Shown: in pieces, positions 1-7,079 of the stretch
How positions within the stretch are numbered: the first letter of the stretch is position 1
How the letters are laid out: each line of letters begins with the position of its first letter
Assembly (NCBI GenBank): GCA_002430605.1
Contig: DJBY01000138.1
Location: 1-17,207 of the forward strand
Source of the DNA: Opitutia bacterium UBA5964
GTDB lineage: Bacteria; Verrucomicrobiota; Verrucomicrobiia; Opitutales; Coraliomargaritaceae
DNA: 17,207 bases
Direction: 5' to 3'
Notes under the pieces: generated by a model
The model's input: only the letters and a program-made list of their open reading frames with translations
Databases searched by the model: none
Told to the model about the DNA's origin: nothing
Made by a program: the position numbers and the translations under genes

Positions 1-85
1 TGATGGCTCAGTGCTCAATGACCAGCACGACGCGATTACTCAAACGGAGCCGCGGCACCCAAGGGCATAATAAAGACACGGAGGT

Positions 86-182
86 TTAATAACAAGCACG
101 CCCTCATTATGGAATGTGTAGATACCGTGTGCGAGTCGCACACACTCCTTTTCTGGTAAATGACGATGCACCAAAAAATAAG
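86..182. repeat. Intergenic repeat block, copy 1, with central palindrome
   Basis: This ~97-nt block is about 90% identical to the one at 393-488. It starts TTAATAACAAGCACGCCCTC and ends CACCAAAAAATAAG. Its centre is the palindrome GTGTGCGAGTCGCACAC at 127-143 (7-bp stem, 3-nt loop), followed by ACTCCTTTT, which resembles a weak intrinsic terminator read on the plus strand. Differences between the copies are mostly single bases outside the stem, so the stem is fully conserved. Function unknown. Confidence 0.75.
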
Positions 183-238
183 GTTCATCGTCGATTACCG
201 GGGAAGTAGTGCTCAATGACCCGCACGACGCTATCGCT

Positions 239-313
239 CACACGGAGACACGAAGACACGGAGGCTCACCCACCGGGCAGAACCCAAGCTCCGTGCCTCC
301 GTGCCCCCGTGTG
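239..313. repeat. Inverted CACGGAG-type repeat pair (imperfect hairpin)
   Basis: The arm at 239-263 (CACACGGAGACACGAAGACA and on) pairs with the arm at 289-313 (CTCCGTGCCTCCGTGCCCCC and on) at 21 of 25 positions, with a 25-base loop. Short-period repeats of the CACGGAGACACGGAG kind are common between genes in environmental bacteria of the PVC and related groups. What they do is not known to me. The arm itself has an internal period of about 8 bases. Confidence 0.6.
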
Positions 314-392
314 AAACCCCTGCACCCATTGGCTCAGTGACCAAAGACCAGAACGACGTTATTGCTCACACGGAGACGCGGCACCCAAGGGC

Positions 393-488
393 TTAATAAC
401 AAGCACGCCCTCAATATGGAATGTATAGATACTGTGTGCGAGTCGCACACACTCCTTTTTGATGAATGACGATACACCAAAAAATAAG
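393..488. repeat. Intergenic repeat block, copy 2, with central palindrome
   Basis: Second copy of the block at 86-182, in the same orientation and 307 bases further on. The hairpin GTGTGCGAGTCGCACAC is at 434-450 and is followed by ACTCCTTTTT. As in copy 1, the sequence upstream includes GCGGCACCCAAGGGC, so the duplicated unit is longer than the block itself. The T-run is one base longer than in copy 1, improving its look as a terminator for anything transcribed rightward from outside the window. Confidence 0.75.
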
Positions 489-507
489 CCGCCCCGTGTT
501 GCTCATT

Positions 508-535
508 TTTGCAATTATTTTCCCTATTTTACAAT
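508..535 (+). promoter_or_regulatory. Candidate gnd promoter
   Basis: TTTGCA (508-513) and TACAAT (530-535) are separated by 16 bases and lie in the AT-rich stretch about 145 bases upstream of the gnd start. The -10 element matches the sigma-70 consensus at five of six positions and the -35 at four of six. The call is a sequence match only; the long leader it implies is not otherwise supported. Confidence 0.3.
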
Positions 536-680
536 TTTACCCACACCGCAGATTTCAGTAAAGTGGCTGTTTCTATTTGTCTCATGCCTTACATGACCAT
601 TATTCGGTGGGATATCTGACTCTAACCTTGCCTCAGCAGCACGAGTAAATTTCCTCCCTATTTTAAACCCAGAAATAATT

Positions 681-2186
681 ATGTCAGAAGCTACATCCGA
701 AATCGGCCTGATCGGCCTCGCAGTCATGGGCCAAAACTTGGCTCTCAACGTCGCCGACCACGGCTTCAAAATTTCCGTCTACAACCGGACGACTTCCAAA
801 ATGGCAGAGTTCGTTGCCGCCAACCCGAATACACCGGGCGGTCTTGAAGGTTGTGAAACGCTCGAAGGTTTTGTCGCATCGCTCAAGCGTCCACGCAAGG
901 TCATCATCCTCGTGCAAGCTGGCTGGGCCACTGATAAGGTGATCGAAGGCCTCGCGGAACTGATGGAAGAAGGCGACATCATCATCGATGGTGGTAATGC
1001 TAAGTGGGATGACACCATCCGCCGCGAGAAAGAACTCACCGCAAAGGGTCTGCGCTTCATCGGTTCGGGTGTTTCCGGAGGTGAAGAAGGTGCACGTTTC
1101 GGTCCCTCGCTGATGCCGGGTGGCTCTAAAGAAGCCTGGTTGCACATCGAGCCGATCTGGAAGGCGATCGCCGCCAAGGTTGACCCTGACACTGGCAAGC
1201 CCATCGAAGGCGCTGAAGCTGGCAAGCCAGTCGAAGGTGGCTTCAGTTGCACCGCCTACATCGGCCCAGATGGCGCCGGTCACTATGTCAAGATGGTGCA
1301 CAACGGTATCGAATACGGCGACATGCAGATGATCTGCGAAGCGTATGATCTGATGCAAAACGTGCTCGGTCTCAATCCCGCAGAAATGGGCGACATCTTC
1401 AGTGAGTGGAACAAGGGCGATCTCGACTCGTTCCTGATCGAAATTACCGCCGACATTCTCAAGCAAACCGATCCTGTGACAGGCAAGCCGTTCGTCGACA
1501 TCGTGCTCGATACCGCTGGTCAAAAAGGCACTGGCAAATGGACCTCGGTCAACGCACTCGACATGGGCACACCTGCTCCGACGGTTGCCGAAGCCGTATT
1601 TGCACGTTGCATCTCTGCAGTGAAGGATGAGCGCGTTGCCGCTTCCAAGATCCTCAGCGGCCCTGAAGCAGCAGCGTTCACCGGCGACAAGACTGAGATG
1701 GTCGAAGCCATCCGCGAAGCCCTCTACGCGTCTAAGATCTGCTCCTACGCTCAAGGCTTCCAGTTGATGCGCGAAGCACAGAAAGAATACAACTGGGAGC
1801 TGAACTTCGGCGAAATCGCTCAAATCTTTCGCGGTGGTTGCATCATTCGTGCGGCGTTTCTGCAGAAGATCACAGAAGCCTTTGCTCGCGATCCAGAACT
1901 CGCTAACTTACTACTCGATCCTTACTTCACCGGTGCGATCAACAAGGCACAAGCGAGCTGGCGTAAAGTGGTGGCACTCGCAGCCACACACGGTGTAGCG
2001 ATCCCGACGTTTAGCTCAGCGCTCTCCTATTACGATGGCTATCGTACCGCTCGCCTCCCGCAGAATCTTCTGCAAGCACAACGCGACTTCTTCGGCGCGC
2101 ACACTTACGAGCGCACAGATGAGCCGCGTGGCAAGTTCTACCACATCGACTGGCCAAAGGCAGACCGCCCGCAACTGGAAATGTAG
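681..2186 (+). CDS. gnd: 6-phosphogluconate dehydrogenase, decarboxylating
   Basis: Oxidises 6-phosphogluconate with NADP+ to ribulose 5-phosphate and CO2 in the oxidative pentose phosphate pathway; cytosolic. The N-terminal Rossmann domain opens with GLIGLAVMGQNLALN (residues 9-23), and NRT at 35-37 is the usual NADP-preferring motif. DGGNA (103-107), GSGVSGGEEGARFGPSLMPG (128-147) and HYVKMVHNGIEYGDMQ (201-216) are family signatures that include the catalytic lysine and the asparagine/glutamate region. The protein is longer (501 aa) than the usual ~470-490 because of an insertion at about 168-190 with a GKPIEG/GKPVEG near-repeat just before the signature. The normally conserved VKAG reads VQAG at 78-81. 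No Shine-Dalgarno sequence precedes the ATG. Single-gene unit with its own terminator. Confidence 0.97.
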   Translation: MSEATSEIGLIGLAVMGQNLALNVADHGFKISVYNRTTSKMAEFVAANPNTPGGLEGCETLEGFVASLKRPRKVIILVQAGWATDKVIEGLAELMEEGDIIIDGGNAKWDDTIRREKELTAKGLRFIGSGVSGGEEGARFGPSLMPGGSKEAWLHIEPIWKAIAAKVDPDTGKPIEGAEAGKPVEGGFSCTAYIGPDGAGHYVKMVHNGIEYGDMQMICEAYDLMQNVLGLNPAEMGDIFSEWNKGDLDSFLIEITADILKQTDPVTGKPFVDIVLDTAGQKGTGKWTSVNALDMGTPAPTVAEAVFARCISAVKDERVAASKILSGPEAAAFTGDKTEMVEAIREALYASKICSYAQGFQLMREAQKEYNWELNFGEIAQIFRGGCIIRAAFLQKITEAFARDPELANLLLDPYFTGAINKAQASWRKVVALAATHGVAIPTFSSALSYYDGYRTARLPQNLLQAQRDFFGAHTYERTDEPRGKFYHIDWPKADRPQLEM

Positions 2187-2210
2187 AGCAACCAACCCCT
2201 TAAATAATCT

Positions 2211-2241
2211 AAAGGCCTCTCATTACTGGGAGGCCTTTTTT
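2211..2241 (+). terminator. Intrinsic terminator of gnd
   Basis: AAAGGCCTC (2211-2219) pairs perfectly with GAGGCCTTT (2230-2238) around a 10-base loop, and the 3' arm runs into six T residues. It begins 24 bases after the gnd stop. The A-run in front of the stem means it could also work on the minus strand for the converging gene that ends at 2371. Confidence 0.9.
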
Positions 2242-2370
2242 ATCGCTATAGAATTCTTACGGATGTCAACGAAGGAGACTTCGCCTGGCCAAATAGGCCA
2301 CTATTAGACAAGCTTAGAAGCCGTGCGTAGGGTGGCCTCCTTATTAATCAACCCCACTTGCTACGAGCGA

Positions 2371-2679
2371 CTACAGGTCACTGGTGGACTCTTTAGCTTT
2401 GTGAGTTCGTATGCCAGGTTTTGCGAAGATCTCGAAATGCACCGCTTGCCAGCCTTCTGCTAGTGCATGATCAATCGCTTCATTAATTTCGGCCACATGC
2501 AGCGGTAACGCCTCTGCCTCAGTCTCGCCCACTTTGCAGTCAAAATCCCAAAAATCCACACCTTCGGGTAGTTTCTTTTTACGCTCACGTTTCACATATT
2601 TACGAAGTTCCGATTTAATCGCTTCGATCACGCGGGCGGGCGTATTTTTTGGGTCGTTTATAGGAAATGTCTTCTTCAT
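2371..2679 (-). CDS. Small conserved protein, DUF6172-like
   Basis: A 102-residue charged soluble protein of unknown function. MKKTFP at the start, the basic segment RKYVKRERKKKLPEG (26-40), VDFWDFDCKVG (41-51) and the C-terminal FEIFAKPGIRTHK (82-94) match my memory of the DUF6172 family, which is widespread in Proteobacteria and other phyla as a stand-alone gene. I chose the ATG at 2679 because those proteins begin MKKTF; the reading frame extends 20 codons further upstream to 2739 without family-like sequence. It lies 136 bases downstream of the membrane protein gene on the same strand, too far for a tight operon. There are no membrane segments or signal peptide. The family name rests on recall, not on a search. 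Confidence 0.75.
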   Translation of the reverse strand: MKKTFPINDPKNTPARVIEAIKSELRKYVKRERKKKLPEGVDFWDFDCKVGETEAEALPLHVAEINEAIDHALAEGWQAVHFEIFAKPGIRTHKAKESTSDL

Positions 2680-2815
2680 GGCGTCAATCTTTAGGCTCTT
2701 TTGTGACTGCTCCCTCTTATTCAGCAACAGTCTTCTCAATTATAAATGAGCTCATGAGAGCCGACGTATTTCTGAGCTATTATAAAATGTCGCGGATTTT
2801 TAAGCGTGGTTAAAT

Positions 2816-3706
2816 TCAAGAAACTGGCCTACCCAGATAAGCGAGTAGCCACATTTCTTTCCATAAGCGATAGCGGCCATCGTAAGATATTTTACCCACC
2901 TCTGCTTGAAATTGGCGCGGGTTTAAAAAACCGTTTTCTAGGTTGAACCGCTCTAAAATGCGCTGTTGATCGTTCAACTCCTCAAGTGGTGCATCTTCGA
3001 AAGGAATCGGTTTCAGGGTGCTGTTGATTAAGCGAAGTCGGTGTAATTTGAGTAATCGCTTCAGTGAACCGATTAATGGCTTACGCATCATATTCCAACC
3101 TTCAGGATAATAACCACCAAAGGGCAAAAACAAATTATCCGTAATGAGGCGGCGCTCATTTTCACCATTAGTGCTTAAGGTATAGCAGGCGGTCGCCCCA
3201 CCCTTTCGCTTTGGGATGAATAATATTTGTAGCCGTGTCAGTTTATCGGCGCTCTCATAGATCGACGCACGTAGAAAGGTCTCCTCAAATAGCTCTGCTT
3301 TCAGTGCGCTGAGGCGGGTGAATTCGACACTTCGAAGCCATTCCCTAACTTTGATTAATAATGGATCAGCCGGCCATTCATCGCCGTCGGTATTGAGTTT
3401 AAAATTAGGAAATAGAGGCATCTCGCTACGGCTGAGCGCCTTAATCGCCACCCAATAATAGCCAGTTTCCAAAATGAACCAGAACGCTAGTCCTGTAATA
3501 AAATGCACCCAATCCGGTCGGAATGAGATATTCAACGCTTTGAGAAAATACGAAAATATACTGGCAAACAGGATCCAACGTAACCAGCGACCAAATACTG
3601 TGAAGATTGGGATACCTTTACGTAGGCCGATGTGTGACAATAAAACTGCTAGAGCTACTATCCCAAAGAGGATTACCTGAAAGGTCGATTGTGTGGTACC
3701 AAACAT
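2816..3706 (-). CDS. Membrane protein of unknown function with cytoplasmic C-terminal domain
   Basis: I do not recognise this 296-residue protein. Hydrophobic segments at about 9-27, 40-58 and 66-90 predict three membrane helices at the N-terminus. The remaining ~200 residues are soluble and basic, with mixed strands and helices, rich in Arg and Lys (for example KPLIGSLKRLLKLHRLR near 205-222). The end, GKISYDGRYRLWKEMWLLAY, has the look of a conserved motif. By the positive-inside rule the tail is probably cytoplasmic. No catalytic motif is evident. The start at 3706 gives a hydrophobic helix right after a short polar N-terminus and is preceded by an AT-rich leader without Shine-Dalgarno sequence. 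The gene is transcribed alone between the dnaN terminator and the small gene at 2371. Confidence 0.7.
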   Translation of the reverse strand: MFGTTQSTFQVILFGIVALAVLLSHIGLRKGIPIFTVFGRWLRWILFASIFSYFLKALNISFRPDWVHFITGLAFWFILETGYYWVAIKALSRSEMPLFPNFKLNTDGDEWPADPLLIKVREWLRSVEFTRLSALKAELFEETFLRASIYESADKLTRLQILFIPKRKGGATACYTLSTNGENERRLITDNLFLPFGGYYPEGWNMMRKPLIGSLKRLLKLHRLRLINSTLKPIPFEDAPLEELNDQQRILERFNLENGFLNPRQFQAEVGKISYDGRYRLWKEMWLLAYLGRPVS

Positions 3707-3810
3707 GTTGAAATTTTAATAAATAGATCAGTTTTTGATTATAACTGACTGTAGCATTATGATACTAAATGGCGACGCTTGTTCCATTTTTATCTGTGTT
3801 AGCTCTTTAA

Positions 3811-3848
3811 ACACAAACGAGCGAGGGAGACAATAGCTCACTCGCTCG
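3811..3848 (-). terminator. Intrinsic terminator of dnaN
   Basis: Read on the minus strand, CGAGCGAG (3848-3841) pairs perfectly with CTCGCTCG (3825-3818). One mismatch and three further pairs (GAG/CTC) extend the stem inward, and TTTGTGTTT follows. It lies 43 bases past the dnaN stop. The T-tract is interrupted by Gs but still U-rich, so termination is likely though perhaps not complete. Confidence 0.75.
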
Positions 3849-3891
3849 GCAATGAATGATATAAACAATTATGGCCTCAGTGGCCTAAGAT

Positions 3892-5019
3892 TTAATTCAA
3901 GCGCAAAGGCATGACCACACAGATAAAGTTATCGAGTGTCTTGAAGAGCCCTGGACTGAGCTCGTCTTTGAACTCAAAAAAGACTTCATCCTTGGTCAAC
4001 GCCTTCAGTGGCTCAATGAGGAACTGAGGATTAAATGCTACCTGGACTTCGGGTCCATCGTAAGCAATGGCCATCGACTCATGCGATTCCCCGTATTCGG
4101 TACTTGAACCGGAGATTTCAAGGAGGTTCTTGCTAACCTTTAGCTTCACAGAATTGCTTTTGTCGGACGTGACCAGCGCTGCACGGTGCACACACTCTAG
4201 CATGAGTTCACGTTCGATTTTAACGCGGTGCTCTGTCTCTTTTGGAATGACTTGTCGATAATTCGGGTAGTTGCCTTCAACTATCTTCGAAACAAGATAC
4301 AGGTGATCAACCAAGCCAGCATCAGTGGAATCATCGATGCTGATTTCAAATGCCGCCTGACGATCATTAAAAGCTATTTTGACCTTATCCCCCTTACCCA
4401 TCAGACGCTCAAGCTCAGCGACTGTTTTGGCAGGAAGAATAAGGCTACCTGCGTTGTCTTCGCTTATTTCTGTGTCGAGCGCGGTTAACGCTAGGCGGCG
4501 CCCGTCAGTCGCGACGAGAGTGAGTTTTTCGTCGGCAAAGTTGAAATACACGCCGTTTAAGATGTAGCGGTTCTCGTCATTGGATTGACCGTAAGATACA
4601 CTTTTCAGCATGCTAACCAGCTCTGTCTGAGAGAGCTCGAAAACGTGTCGGTTTTCAAATGATGGCAGCGGTGGAAATTCTTCCGTGCTGATACCCATAA
4701 TTTTGAAGTTCGAGCCACCGGAAGTGATCTTCGCTTGGTTGTTGTCACCAGTTTCGATGAAAATTTCGTTTTGCGGCAATTCACGAATGATGGTTGCTAA
4801 TTTACGGACGGGCAGCGTGAGGCCACCTGGCTCAGAAACGTCTGCTTTAATTCGGCAGCGAATACCGAGATCGAGGTTAGTCGTGGTTAACGAAATATGC
4901 CCCTCCTCTGCTTCGATCAGCACATTGCTGAGGATTGGCATCGTGGCTCGCGCACCGACAACATTGAGAACCTGTTGGAGGCCGTTGCTAAAATGATCCT
5001 GATTGATCTTGAACTTCAT
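3892..5019 (-). CDS. dnaN: DNA polymerase III subunit beta (sliding clamp)
   Basis: Forms the ring-shaped homodimer that holds DNA polymerase III on DNA and serves as docking site for polymerases, MutS and other repair factors. The 375-residue length is typical, and three clamp domains of ~120 residues can be followed. Family landmarks are the N-terminal MKFKINQDHFSNGLQQV, ATMPILSNVLIEA, the domain 2 region NRYILNGVYFNF with ATDGRRLA, EGNYPNYRQVIP in the linker to domain 3, and the terminal VVMPLRLN, the usual MPMRL-type end near the protein-binding pocket. Unlike the common order dnaA-dnaN-recF, its neighbours are pssA upstream and an unknown membrane protein downstream. It is separated from pssA by a 242-base AT-rich gap that probably holds its promoter. 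The ATG at 5019 matches the family N-terminus. Confidence 0.97.
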   Translation of the reverse strand: MKFKINQDHFSNGLQQVLNVVGARATMPILSNVLIEAEEGHISLTTTNLDLGIRCRIKADVSEPGGLTLPVRKLATIIRELPQNEIFIETGDNNQAKITSGGSNFKIMGISTEEFPPLPSFENRHVFELSQTELVSMLKSVSYGQSNDENRYILNGVYFNFADEKLTLVATDGRRLALTALDTEISEDNAGSLILPAKTVAELERLMGKGDKVKIAFNDRQAAFEISIDDSTDAGLVDHLYLVSKIVEGNYPNYRQVIPKETEHRVKIERELMLECVHRAALVTSDKSNSVKLKVSKNLLEISGSSTEYGESHESMAIAYDGPEVQVAFNPQFLIEPLKALTKDEVFFEFKDELSPGLFKTLDNFICVVMPLRLN

Positions 5020-5040
5020 GGCTTAAATTTTTGGGATTTT

Positions 5041-5270
5041 GGAGTTACTGGCAATGCTTATATATTAGTCTCTTTTTTAATATATAAATCTCTTCTTCTT
5101 AATATGTGTGTGGATGAGCTATAATAACTCAACAAGTAATTATTAAGTAAGGCTTTAGGCTATATTTTTGCTGTGAATACCGCGGTGAAGTGTTCGGTAG
5201 GAAGGTGAATGAATAGTTGAATTTATTTTTATTCCACAGTGATTTCACAGTTGTTAACGAGTTATTCACC
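5041..5270. promoter_or_regulatory. AT-rich dnaN upstream region with DnaA-box-like sites (possible oriC or DnaA-controlled promoter)
   Basis: By direct count 5041-5160 is about 29% G+C, far below the flanking genes. Three 9-mers match the DnaA box TTATNCACA with one mismatch: TGTGGATGA (5109-5117, minus), TGTGAATAC (5172-5180, minus) and TTATTCACC (5262-5270, plus, overlapping the pssA stop codon). A weaker GGTGAATGA lies at 5204-5212. The AT-rich tract with TATATTA and TTAATATATAAAT next to the boxes resembles a DNA unwinding element, but may equally be an AT-rich promoter for dnaN. dnaA itself is not in the window. No good sigma-70 -35 element is visible. Confidence 0.4.
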
Positions 5271-6131
5271 AGCCGATGATTTTACTGCCTTTAAGTGCTT
5301 TTTAGCACGGTAGAGGCGGAAGAAGTATCGAATCGGACCAAAGCTGATGTAAGTGAAGAAAAAGATGGCGAAGAACAGCTCTTTAAAGATGAAACCGATG
5401 CCTAGGCAAAAGATGAATAAAATAAAGGTCTGCAAGCGCGTGCTAGTCTGCCAATCGATTTGCTTGAAGCTTGGATAAGGAATGTTGCTGATCATCAAAA
5501 AGGCGACTGCGAGCATCAATGGCGGCATCAATAACTCAAAACCATGCATTTCATAGCCATACTTTTCGAAACTAGTGTAAACGAGCACTAGCGAGGCGAC
5601 CATAGCAGCGGCGGCGGGTACTGGGAGGCCAATAAAGTCCTTGGTGCCCTTCAAGCGCTCTGAGGGCTTGAGCATAGGATGGGTCAAAACATTGAACCGA
5701 GCCAGGCGCACAGCGGCACAGAGCAGATAAATAAAACCGATTAATTGGCTAACTGGCAGGACGCCATCGTATTGCTCTGTTGGTTTTAGGATCAAAAAGA
5801 TCATCATCATCGCAGGCGCGACACCAAACGAGATAACATCGGCGATGGAATCGAATTCGATACCAAAGAGAGATTCGCGACCACCCATGCGCGCGACCCG
5901 GCCGTCAAAAGCATCGCAGACCACACCGAAGAAGATAAACCACACCGCTTGGGTAAAATGGCCATTAATGATTGTGGGATCGGTCGCGTAGTTAGCCTCA
6001 ATACAGCGCATAATTGCTAAAAATCCAAAAAAAAGATTTCCAGCTGTTAAGCTATTGGGGAGTAAATAGATATGGCTGGCCTCACTCGAGTCAGCATATT
6101 GATGCGCGGGCGGTTTTTCAGGATCTTTCAT
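5262..6131 (-). CDS. pssA: CDP-diacylglycerol--serine O-phosphatidyltransferase
   Basis: Makes phosphatidylserine from CDP-diacylglycerol and serine, the step leading to phosphatidylethanolamine; an integral inner-membrane enzyme. The CDP-alcohol phosphatidyltransferase signature D-x2-DG-x2-AR-x8-G-x3-D-x3-D is intact at residues 73-98 (DAFDGRVAR, then GIEFDSIAD), with all the metal- and substrate-binding aspartates. LLPNSLTAGNLFFGF (23-37) is the usual first helix of the type II PssA family, and several further hydrophobic helices follow up to about residue 270. The length (289 aa) is normal. It starts 8 bases after the stop of the RelE-like gene, so the two are very likely co-transcribed. 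A housekeeping phosphatidylglycerophosphate synthase is less likely given the PNSLTAGN helix. Confidence 0.92.
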   Translation of the reverse strand: MKDPEKPPAHQYADSSEASHIYLLPNSLTAGNLFFGFLAIMRCIEANYATDPTIINGHFTQAVWFIFFGVVCDAFDGRVARMGGRESLFGIEFDSIADVISFGVAPAMMMIFLILKPTEQYDGVLPVSQLIGFIYLLCAAVRLARFNVLTHPMLKPSERLKGTKDFIGLPVPAAAAMVASLVLVYTSFEKYGYEMHGFELLMPPLMLAVAFLMISNIPYPSFKQIDWQTSTRLQTFILFIFCLGIGFIFKELFFAIFFFTYISFGPIRYFFRLYRAKKHLKAVKSSAGE

Positions 6132-6139
6132 TGAGTCGT

Positions 6140-6508
6140 TTATTCGGAAACATCATCTTTATGGCGAATCGATTCTAGATACTTCCAAAAGGAATCGTGC
6201 TGTTCGACCATAAACTCTTCTGATACAGGGAGTTTAAATCGAAAGATAAAGTCAGAAAGGGTGTTTTTGTGAAGGATATAGTGGGCGAATAAACCATCTT
6301 TATCTTGCTCGAAATAGATACGGAATTCGCCGGCACGCACTCGGTAGTAGGTTTTACCATTACGATTAAAGCGGCCAAGCTCATCATTAGGATGATCCAG
6401 CTGTTCTTGTTTTAAACTACTGACGACCTCAATGAGGAGCATCTGTGAGCGAGTCTCGAGCTGGTTGAGCTCGTGCATGCTTTGTTCGCTAAAATTGACC
6501 TGAAACAT
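6140..6508 (-). CDS. RelE/ParE-like small protein, no antitoxin seen
   Basis: A 122-residue soluble protein. The segment LGRFNRNGKTYYRVRAGEFR followed by IYFEQDKDG (44-72) has the strand pattern of the RelE/ParE toxin fold (YRvRvGdyRiiY). Unlike typical ParE/RelE toxins of 85-100 residues it has an extra C-terminal stretch (FKLPVSEEFM, then HDSFWKYLESIRHK). No antitoxin-sized partner lies next to it: pssA follows after 8 bases and the upstream neighbour, an OsmC-like gene, is divergent. The context argues for a housekeeping role, perhaps RNA- or ribosome-related, rather than a mobile toxin-antitoxin pair. The fold call is by motif resemblance; toxicity is not implied. Confidence 0.65.
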   Translation of the reverse strand: MFQVNFSEQSMHELNQLETRSQMLLIEVVSSLKQEQLDHPNDELGRFNRNGKTYYRVRAGEFRIYFEQDKDGLFAHYILHKNTLSDFIFRFKLPVSEEFMVEQHDSFWKYLESIRHKDDVSE

Positions 6509-6648
6509 AATTAAGTATGGGCGGCTGACCGTTTGTAAAAGAACTGTAGGTTAGAATAGATCACTCGCTGTGCAATCGCAGAATACATTTCACTGAGTCG
6601 CTACCTAAAGTTGACCTCCGCGAGGTGCTTGCACACTGTGCTCCGGAA

Positions 6649-7056
6649 ATGGTGAAAGTAAAAATTAATTATGAAGGTGGTTTGCGCTGTCAACTAGAGC
6701 ATGAGTTGTCAGGTAAGACGTTTAAAACGGATGCACCAGTCGATAATAATGGCAAGGGCGAGAGTTTCTCGCCGACCGATTTGTGTGCGTCGGCCTTAGG
6801 TTCCTGTATTGCTACAATTATTGGTATGCAAATGGAGGCGCTAGGCTTGGATTTGAATGGTATGCGGATAGAAGTGCAAAAAGAGATGACGGCGAATCTA
6901 CCTCGGCGTATTGCGAAATTAACGACCGAGGTTTGGCTGCCGATTGCACTGAATGACGATCAAAAGTGGCAAGTAGAAATCGCGGCAAAAAATTGCCCCG
7001 TGCACCATAGTCTAAATGCGGAAATTGAGAAACCACTAATATTTCATTGGAAGTAG
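6649..7056 (+). CDS. OsmC family peroxiredoxin-like protein
   Basis: OsmC/Ohr family proteins reduce organic hydroperoxides through two cysteines. Both are present: Cys53 in LGSCIATI and Cys116 in NCPVHHSL. The FSPTDLCASALGSC block (40-53) and the preceding GKTFKTDAPVDNNGKGE are typical of the OsmC branch rather than Ohr. I start at the ATG at 6649 (135 aa) because MVKVKINYEGGLRC matches the family N-terminus; an in-frame GTG at 6625 would add eight residues. No Shine-Dalgarno sequence is evident, but a small hairpin ACCTC-CGC-GAGGT lies at about 6615-6627. The gene is divergent from the RelE-like gene and 23 bases in front of ispH, so probably co-transcribed with ispH. The exact substrate is unknown. 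Confidence 0.88.
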   Translation: MVKVKINYEGGLRCQLEHELSGKTFKTDAPVDNNGKGESFSPTDLCASALGSCIATIIGMQMEALGLDLNGMRIEVQKEMTANLPRRIAKLTTEVWLPIALNDDQKWQVEIAAKNCPVHHSLNAEIEKPLIFHWK

Positions 7057-7079
7057 TTGTTAGTCAATAGCTTACTAGT

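Larger units (their letters stand above)
1..680. other. Gene-free repeat-rich region upstream of gnd
   Basis: No ORF with credible protein character is visible here on either strand. The stretch is built from repeated modules. A unit beginning near GTGCTCAATGACC and ending in ACGGAG occurs three times in diverged form (about 11-49, 209-247 and 335-375). Units one and three are each followed by a ~97-nt block with a palindrome. Between them lies an inverted pair of CACGGAG-type repeats. The last ~190 bases before gnd are AT-rich and hold the likely gnd promoter and leader. I infer that the module array arose by local duplication of an intergenic repeat; no transposase or terminal target duplication was seen. 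Confidence 0.7.

Noticed and set aside
239..313. Insertion sequence with terminal inverted repeats
   Set aside because: The arms are only 25 bases apart and enclose no coding sequence, so this is at most a small palindromic repeat.
1..488. CRISPR array or tRNA in the repeat-rich leader
   Set aside because: The repeats are two or three long, irregular blocks without regular spacers, and no cloverleaf or T-arm sequence (GGTTCGAATCC) is present.
684..1823. A 379-codon open frame antisense to gnd
   Set aside because: It lies wholly opposite a certain gene, has no family-like motifs and is rich in the Cys/His/Asp pattern typical of antisense translation of a codon-biased gene.
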